In this document: in pieces, positions 1 through 5,031 of the stretch
How the letters are laid out: each line of letters begins with the position of its first letter
How positions within the stretch are numbered: position 1 is the first letter of the stretch
From: Kiritimatiellia bacterium
GTDB lineage: Bacteria > Verrucomicrobiota > Kiritimatiellia > RFP12 > UBA1067
DNA: 5,031 nt
Assembly (NCBI GenBank): GCA_017459225.1
Contig: JAFUDL010000494.1
Location: forward strand, 1-5,031
Reading direction: 5' to 3'
Notes under the pieces: generated by a model
The model's input: the letters and a program-made list of their open reading frames with translations, nothing else
The model's database searches: none
What the model was told of the DNA's origin: nothing
Program-made: the position numbers and the translations under genes

Positions 1-1814
1 CACGCCATCGCGCCGAACCACATCTCAACGCCGGCCGCGCGGTTCTCGCGCCGCCACCATTCGCGCTTGCCAACCACATGCACCGCCGCGCCAAGCTCCT
101 TCACTCCATTGTCGTGTTCGGAGGTGAAACCCACGCGGTTGCCGTACCAGTATTTTCCTATCATGCCGAGAGTCCCCACACCGCCGAGGCCGTAGAGGTA
201 TTCCACGATGAGCGTCTTCGCGCCGCGCCTTCCCGCGCCGATGCCCGCGGGCGCGCCAGCCGTGCCGCCACCCACCACCACAACGTCGTATTCGCCCAGG
301 ACGGGCAACGGCCCCGCAGGCGATTCGACCGTGGGCAATCCTTTGTCGAACGGACGCAGACCATTCAACGCTTCACATATCTCAAATCTGGAAATCGGCG
401 CCCCCGCCGCTTCAAGCCTACGAGAAGCAACAAGAGTTTCGTTTCCCCGACGGCGAGCCGCCGCGTCGCGCGCGGCGGACGCGCCCACCTCTGCGCCCTT
501 TCGCATGAACGCAAGCGGTCGCATTCCCCACCCCAGCACGAACACGTGCGGCACGCTGCCCGCTGCGCGGTCCGGCGGCACCTGGAAAAGCATGTCGGCC
601 GAATCCAGCAACCCTTTCGTGAACGTGCGGTCTCGCGCGATCTGCTCGGCTTCGGCAAAGGATGCGAATGATCCGTCCTTCATCGGTATCTTCATCGTGC
701 ATTCCCATGCGCGGCCAGTCTTGACGCGAATGCCACGCCCGCTAGTGCGGTACTCGCCCGGGAGAAGACGCGTCGTCATGCCAGGCGCCTCGGGACGGTC
801 GAGCGAAATGACGATGCGCGTGAAGGCATGCTCGCCCGCGGGATATGGCGTGAACGGCACACCCGCGAGGCGCGCCACCGTCGAGCGTTCAGTGGCGTCG
901 ACGATTGCCTTCGCCTTGACGGCCTGGCGTCCGCTGCGGTTCGCGATCACAACGCCCGCAACCGCGCCCGATTTGTCGCGCAGAACGTCCGTCACGTACG
1001 ATCCCGTGATGAACTCCACACCGTTAGTGAGCAGCGCGCGGTCGAAAGTCTGCTTAACCATGAGCGGCGTGGGGATGCGTAGGCGCGCCCAGCCATCTGT
1101 GCGGAACGTGATCTCGCCAAGCAGCATCCGCTTGCATCCTTCGCCGCGAAACGCCGCGAGGCCAACGTATCGGACGAGCTTCCCGCTGAGCGGCGCCCGC
1201 CAAATCTGGTACCCCGTACCGCCAGAAGCCTGCTGAAGTTGGACTGGACTCGACCAGTTCTTGCCGTCCGTGCTCGTGACGAGGCGCGCGCTCGCCACGG
1301 CGAAGTCGTCCTTGCGCGTGAAGCTCACAAGCTCCACAGACTCCACGAGCCGATCCTCGCCGAAGTCCATGTTGATCTTCACCTTGGGCACATCGTACTG
1401 CACCGAGCCGTGAACTACGTCGTCGGCCTTGCCGTCGGAGAGGATCGTGTTGTTCTTGTCCAGATGCGGAGCGATGGAGGGCGCGTTGGCCTTGTAGGCG
1501 AATGGCACCGTGGTCGAACGGTCTAGCCACAGCTCCTGCGCGAGCTCGGCTTCAGGCTTCTCGCCGTCCTCGAGACCGAGCCGCAGCGTGCCCGCGATGT
1601 CTTCGCCCAGGTACGGACGCGGCGCTACGAGGTATACGGACGCTCCGGCGGACTTCGCTGCGAGCGCCGCCGAAACCGCACCCGACGATCCGCCCACCAC
1701 AAGCACGTCCGCCTCCTTCACGAGCGGGATCTTCCGCGCGGACTCCATCACGCACGTCCCCGCCATCAGCTGCCCGCACACAGCCAGTCCAACCACAAGC
1801 ACCGCGTTCTTCAT
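1..1814 (-). CDS. Exported two-module FAD-dependent oxidoreductase with an inserted F5/8C-like domain (3' end outside the window)
   Basis: An ATG at 1812-1814 opens a frame that runs without a stop through 604 codons to the window edge; the C-terminus is missing. Residues 1-21 resemble a Sec signal peptide: Lys2, a hydrophobic stretch to about 17, and small residues near 18-20. There is no twin arginine and no good lipobox. Module 1 (about 35-455) has the FAD_oxidored plan: a beta-alpha-beta start VLVVGGSSGAVSAA (37-50), PYLGED (67-72), GVEFITGSYVTDVLRD (265-280), IVDATERSTVARLAG (304-318), and a closing VFVLGWGMRP with an Ala/Gly-rich helix (424-455). Residues about 115-238 look like an F5/8 type C (CBM32-like) insert: ILSDGKADD, STDGKNWS, KLVRYVGL, LLGEI. 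After a linker, module 2 begins at about 508 with a canonical VVVVGGGTAG (511-520) ending in IVE (536-538), then LGGVGTLGMIGKYWYGNRVG. Such proteins are frequent near carbohydrate genes in PVC bacteria (recalled, not searched). The substrate and reaction cannot be assigned. The gene is probably translated from the same transcript as the upstream enzyme. Confidence 0.9.
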   Translation of the reverse strand, partial: MKNAVLVVGLAVCGQLMAGTCVMESARKIPLVKEADVLVVGGSSGAVSAALAAKSAGASVYLVAPRPYLGEDIAGTLRLGLEDGEKPEAELAQELWLDRSTTVPFAYKANAPSIAPHLDKNNTILSDGKADDVVHGSVQYDVPKVKINMDFGEDRLVESVELVSFTRKDDFAVASARLVTSTDGKNWSSPVQLQQASGGTGYQIWRAPLSGKLVRYVGLAAFRGEGCKRMLLGEITFRTDGWARLRIPTPLMVKQTFDRALLTNGVEFITGSYVTDVLRDKSGAVAGVVIANRSGRQAVKAKAIVDATERSTVARLAGVPFTPYPAGEHAFTRIVISLDRPEAPGMTTRLLPGEYRTSGRGIRVKTGRAWECTMKIPMKDGSFASFAEAEQIARDRTFTKGLLDSADMLFQVPPDRAAGSVPHVFVLGWGMRPLAFMRKGAEVGASAARDAAARRRGNETLVASRRLEAAGAPISRFEICEALNGLRPFDKGLPTVESPAGPLPVLGEYDVVVVGGGTAGAPAGIGAGRRGAKTLIVEYLYGLGGVGTLGMIGKYWYGNRVGFTSEHDNGVKELGAAVHVVGKREWWRRENRAAGVEMWFGAMA

Positions 1815-1830
1815 TGTCCACCCAACCTTA
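1815..1830 (-). promoter_or_regulatory. Intergenic gap and candidate ribosome binding site of the FAD oxidoreductase gene
   Basis: The stop codon of the upstream gene runs into the short gap as TAAGGTTGGGTGGACA, followed by ATG. Two weak Shine-Dalgarno-like stretches are visible: TAAGG, which uses the stop codon itself and sits 11 bases from the ATG, and GGTGG, which sits 3 bases from it. Neither is a strong GGAGG match, so initiation may depend on coupling to translation of the upstream gene. The gap leaves no room for a separate promoter or a terminator, which supports co-transcription of the two genes. Confidence 0.4.
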
Positions 1831-4800
1831 TTTCACGCTTGTCATCTTCACCATCTGCGCGACTGGCGTCACGTAAAGATCCATGTGCCCGTCGGCATTG
1901 TTTGCGGTGCACACGACGTACTTCGCGTTCATGACGAAGTGCGGATGCGGGTCGGGATGCAACCTGCTCTGGTTATCCTGCGGCATGAGCGCGGGGCGCG
2001 TCGAGTAGAGCCACACGTGTTTTCCCGTCTCGCGGTTCCAGAACCCTACGCGCCACTTGCAACCGCGCCACCACCTCTCCGGCGCGTCGTCGCACACGAC
2101 GTATTTCTTGTCGGGCGAAATGTAGTTGTGCCTTGCGCCGCTTATGCCGCACCACCGCTCCTGCTTGCCCGTCGCAAGGTCATGATGGTACACGTAGTCG
2201 CCAGGCCTCCCGCACCAGCTGAAGCCCTTGCCGTCGTCGTCCCATATCTCGTGCGAGGCGAAATTGCGGTCCTTCGCGGGAATCATTTCGCGCCAGCCCT
2301 TGCGCATCAGCCACATGCGCGGATACCAGCCGGTCTTCTTCCTGTATTCCTGTCCGTCCTTCTCCCAGCACGCCTCCCAGGCGCACATCGCAAGCGTGTC
2401 GTCCGCCGGGTTGACCTGCCCGTGGTTGCAGCAGAACGGAGTCTCGCCCCACTTGTCAAAATCACCAGTCGCAAGGTCAAGCATCCCCTGCACCCAGCGG
2501 CGCTTCCCCTGCGCGTTGACGAGCGACGTGTCGAGGAACGCGCGCTTTCTGTCCTTCGTGAGCGTGAGATGCGTGTAGTAGCGCTCGGCCTTGTATTCGC
2601 CGTCGTCAAGCCCCTTCGGTCGCCCGCACAACTTGACGGCCTTCGACGGCTCGGCGAGGTCGCAGCGGAAGAACCCGCCGAGCTTCGGGCTCCCGAACAC
2701 GATGTAGTTCTCCTTGCACTCGATGAAGGGGTCTCCCACGAACGGCGTGCGGCTCTCGATGTTCTCGCGGCTGATTTTCTCCGCCCGGGCGACGGGCTTC
2801 ACCGTGTCGTTGAGGAGGTCGGCGACCATCAGTATCTTCGGGCTGCGCTTCGGCTTTTTTTCGTTGCCGACAGTGTAGTTGAAGAGGAGGAAGCGTCCAT
2901 CCTCTGTCATCGACTTCGTGATGAAGTAGAGCGACTGGCGGTTGTCGTCTGGCGCGCCATAGACGAGCGCGTATGAGACCACGCCGCTTTCAGGATCGAC
3001 GCGCGTCTCGAAGAGCTTTGACGTAGCGGGCGTCTTGACGCCCTTCACCGCGCCCGCGCCGTCCGCAAGGAGCGTCGAGGCGATCCAGAGTATCGGCGCC
3101 TGGGCATGGGGGTCGCCGTTCACCCGGCGCCGCTTGAAGTAGTAGGCGAGGTCGTTGCGCTTGCTCGTACCCTCGCACGTGCCCGCCACGTTGCCCCACT
3201 TGTCCATGCGCGCACAGAGCGCGTCGTACGCGCCCCGCGCGGCAGGGCCGTACTTCGCGCCGTCAAGCCAGCCGCGCCGCACGCCCACGAGGTACGCGTA
3301 CGTGAACATCGCCGTGCAGGAGGACTCGCCCCAGTTGCGCGGGTCGTCGGGCCTGTCAATGAGCTGGCTCCTGAGTCCGTCCTTGCGCTGGTACTTGAGG
3401 AGCGTCTCCATCATCAGCTTGTAGCCGTCCATGATGCGCGCGCGGTGCGGGCTGTCCTCCGGCAGCTGGTCGAGGAGGAGCGCCATCCCCGCCGCCATCC
3501 AGCCGTCGCCGCGTCCCCACACGAACGGCACGTCCGGCGCGTGGTAGAAGAGCCCCTTCGCGGGGCCGTCCTTGAGCTGGAGCCTGTCGAGGTAGAAAAT
3601 CATCTCCGCCGCCGCACGCTCGATGTACCGCCGGTCGCCCGTCGCGCGGTACGCCTGGCTCTGGAGCGCCGTGATCATGTACATGTCGTCGATCCAAAGG
3701 CGCGTCTGCACGGAAAGTCCCTTCGCGTAGTATTCACGCTGCACTTCGGGCGGCGCGCTCTCGCGCTCCTTGAAGCTCGCCTCGCACGGTTCGCACCACT
3801 GCGTGTCCGCGTACATGAGCCCCATGTCGAGACACCGCTTGTCCTTGTTCTGCATGTAGATTTCGCAGGGCAGCGCGCCGAAGATCGCGTCGTCGACGTG
3901 GCGCGGGCGCGAACAGACCTTGTGCTTCGCGCCTCCAGGCAGGAAATCGTCGAAGAGGCGCACCAGCCTGTTCACGCGGTACTCGTCGCCCGTCAGGCGC
4001 GCGCACGCGATGGCGTTCATCCAGAGCGAAACGACGGAATACTGCACGATGCGGTTCCACCCGTAGCCGTTGTTGCCGTGGTAGCCTGCTGGCTTGTAGT
4101 TCTCGGGGCGAGTCGTCAGGAACTGGTCCGTCACGCGCCGCGAAATTGTCGCGGGATCCGTTCCCGCCGGCAGATCGTCGAAGTACCGCGCAAGCCTTCC
4201 CGGCTGCGCCATGCACACTGCCGGCAACGCCGCCATGGGCGTGTTCAGCAGATCTGCGCGGTCAGGGGTGTCGCCGCCGGTTGCAAGCGTCCAGCCGCCC
4301 GGAGCCGGCTCGGCGGATATGGCGCGCGAGGGCGAATTGTCCGCAGTGAATATTCCGCTCTTCACTTGTCGGGGCGTGCCGGTGCCGCCGCCGACGAAGA
4401 AGCGTACATTGGCGAAGTCTGCCCTCCTCGTCTTCTTTGCCGACTCGAAGTTTCTGCGGAAGTCCTCGATGAACGCCGATGCGTGCCTTATGCAAGCGCC
4501 CTTTCCGCCGTGCAGCGTGGAGAACGTGGCAATACGTTCCCACTCGTCGCCTATTCCATGTTTCTTCACCCAGGCCGTGAACGCAACGCGGTTCGTGCCG
4601 TCCGGCTCGGCTGTCACACGTACCGTCTCTGGCTCTCCGGTCTTCCAGGGATAGGGGATCTTGGCCTGTCCGCCCGTGCCTTCGCCGCCGAATCGCACGA
4701 TGCGCACGCCATCCTTTGCGAAGAGGCACTTGACGCGCATCTCCTCCTTCACCGCATTGGGGTCTGCAGAGAAATTGAATGGATTTCCCGGGTCCCATAC

Positions 4801-5031
4801 GGAGAAGATGAATATCCGCGAACCGTCGAAATGCTCCTGAAAGCCGCAGTAGCCCATGTCGAAGCAAGCCACGCAGAAGTACGTGCCGGGCACTGTGTCC
4901 CTCACGGTCACCGTCGCCTGCACGCCCGTTGCCTTCTCGCGCGTGGACGGTACATACCGCATGTGCACCGAGCGTGCGGCGCGCACCGCCTCCGCCGGCT
5001 TGTCGCCGAACGCCGCTCCGGCACACGCGCA
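1828..5031 (-). CDS. Trimodular DUF3472 / GH105-like / PL22-like protein, predicted pectin-oligosaccharide processing enzyme (5' end outside the window)
   Basis: The reading frame is open from the window edge at 5031 to a TAA stop at 1828-1830, giving 1067 visible residues. Residue numbers here count from the GTG at 4984-4986. That GTG is probably not the start: 15 more open codons precede it and read like the end of a signal peptide (CACAGAAFG), so the true start lies beyond 5031. Residues about 5-200 match DUF3472: FGGEGTGGQ (99-107), YPWKTG (112-117), FTAWV (136-140), SAFIEDF (170-176). Residues about 280-640 match GH88/GH105 unsaturated uronyl hydrolases: WIDDMYM (431-437, whose aspartates are the likely catalytic site), FYHAPD (480-485), WGRGDGW (490-496), ESSCTAMF (554-561), GTCEGTS (602-608), NGDPH (623-627). 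Residues about 650-1045 match a PL22 oligogalacturonate lyase propeller: SLYF (685-688), CNHGQVNP (853-860), SHEIWDDDGKG (911-921), RHNYISPDKK (952-961), HPDPHPHF (1010-1017). From family knowledge, GH105 hydrolyses unsaturated uronyl-oligosaccharides and PL22 beta-eliminates short oligogalacturonides at a His-coordinated Mn2+. Export and pectin as substrate are inferred; activity of the PL22-like part is unproven. The role of DUF3472 is unknown. The gene stops 13 bases before the FAD oxidoreductase gene, suggesting an operon. Confidence 0.92.
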   Translation of the reverse strand, partial: CACAGAAFGDKPAEAVRAARSVHMRYVPSTREKATGVQATVTVRDTVPGTYFCVACFDMGYCGFQEHFDGSRIFIFSVWDPGNPFNFSADPNAVKEEMRVKCLFAKDGVRIVRFGGEGTGGQAKIPYPWKTGEPETVRVTAEPDGTNRVAFTAWVKKHGIGDEWERIATFSTLHGGKGACIRHASAFIEDFRRNFESAKKTRRADFANVRFFVGGGTGTPRQVKSGIFTADNSPSRAISAEPAPGGWTLATGGDTPDRADLLNTPMAALPAVCMAQPGRLARYFDDLPAGTDPATISRRVTDQFLTTRPENYKPAGYHGNNGYGWNRIVQYSVVSLWMNAIACARLTGDEYRVNRLVRLFDDFLPGGAKHKVCSRPRHVDDAIFGALPCEIYMQNKDKRCLDMGLMYADTQWCEPCEASFKERESAPPEVQREYYAKGLSVQTRLWIDDMYMITALQSQAYRATGDRRYIERAAAEMIFYLDRLQLKDGPAKGLFYHAPDVPFVWGRGDGWMAAGMALLLDQLPEDSPHRARIMDGYKLMMETLLKYQRKDGLRSQLIDRPDDPRNWGESSCTAMFTYAYLVGVRRGWLDGAKYGPAARGAYDALCARMDKWGNVAGTCEGTSKRNDLAYYFKRRRVNGDPHAQAPILWIASTLLADGAGAVKGVKTPATSKLFETRVDPESGVVSYALVYGAPDDNRQSLYFITKSMTEDGRFLLFNYTVGNEKKPKRSPKILMVADLLNDTVKPVARAEKISRENIESRTPFVGDPFIECKENYIVFGSPKLGGFFRCDLAEPSKAVKLCGRPKGLDDGEYKAERYYTHLTLTKDRKRAFLDTSLVNAQGKRRWVQGMLDLATGDFDKWGETPFCCNHGQVNPADDTLAMCAWEACWEKDGQEYRKKTGWYPRMWLMRKGWREMIPAKDRNFASHEIWDDDGKGFSWCGRPGDYVYHHDLATGKQERWCGISGARHNYISPDKKYVVCDDAPERWWRGCKWRVGFWNRETGKHVWLYSTRPALMPQDNQSRLHPDPHPHFVMNAKYVVCTANNADGHMDLYVTPVAQMVKMTSVK

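Noticed and set aside
365..658. Possible frameshift or gene end inside the FAD oxidoreductase, where another minus-strand frame of 97 codons is open
   Set aside because: Rereading the GGGGTGGGGAATG stretch near 516-536 shows that the main frame continues cleanly from residue 427 into the closing helix and then into module 2. The alternative frame is a shadow.
208..1236. Long plus-strand open frame of 342 codons
   Set aside because: It lies antisense to the FAD oxidoreductase, is rich in Arg, Ser, Pro and Ala, and shows no family motif. Long antisense frames are expected in GC-rich coding DNA.
1815..1827. Terminator or independent promoter between the two genes
   Set aside because: The gap is only 13 bases, with no hairpin, no T-run and no space for promoter elements.
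2852..2864. A_AAA_AAG heptamer in frame on the minus strand (dnaX-type slippery sequence) at the start of the PL22-like part
   Set aside because: There is no Shine-Dalgarno-like stimulator just upstream and no convincing stem-loop just downstream. The Lys-Lys codons fit the protein, so chance is the simpler explanation.
1510..2976. Long plus-strand open frame of 488 codons
   Set aside because: It is antisense to the PL22-like domain and the start of the FAD gene. Its translation is low-complexity Val/Arg/Leu/Ala with no recognisable domain, so it is a shadow of the minus-strand genes.
4984..4986. GTG as the start codon of the trimodular enzyme
   Set aside because: The frame stays open for 15 more codons to the window edge, and those residues look like a signal-peptide end. 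The DUF3472 domain begins almost at the GTG, which would leave no leader.

Overview
The window comes from a GC-rich bacterial genome and is filled by two large genes, both on the minus strand, reading from high to low coordinates. Both are cut by the window edges: the upstream gene lacks its 5' end and the downstream gene lacks its 3' end. Their domain types (DUF3472, a GH88/GH105 unsaturated-glycoside hydrolase, a PL22-type oligogalacturonate lyase fold, and a two-module FAD-dependent oxidoreductase with a discoidin-like insert) are typical of polysaccharide-degrading members of the PVC superphylum (Kiritimatiellota, Verrucomicrobiota, Lentisphaerota, Planctomycetota). That placement is an inference from family content only; there is no rRNA or other marker here.

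Layout: positions 5031 to 1828 encode a very large enzyme with three recognisable units in one chain: an N-terminal DUF3472 domain, a central GH105-like (alpha/alpha)6 barrel and a C-terminal PL22-like beta-propeller. After a 13-base gap, positions 1814 to 1 encode a presecretory FAD-dependent oxidoreductase. Its first FAD module has a degenerate nucleotide-binding motif and carries an inserted F5/8C (CBM32-like) jelly-roll. A second module with a canonical GxGxxG motif begins just before the window ends. No RNA gene, mobile element, CRISPR array, repeat or convincing terminator was seen. The long plus-strand open frames are antisense shadows of these two genes.

How they may work together: the tight spacing and shared strand suggest one transcript. 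GH105 enzymes remove unsaturated uronic acids from pectin-derived oligosaccharides, and PL22 enzymes cleave short oligogalacturonides. By known chemistry both release the same 4-deoxy-5-keto-uronate, so the fusion looks like a terminal pectin-oligosaccharide processing enzyme. The FAD protein appears exported and may bind carbohydrate through its jelly-roll insert, but its reaction cannot be read from the sequence. The most notable points are the DUF3472-GH105-PL22 fusion and the double-module, discoidin-interrupted flavoprotein beside it.
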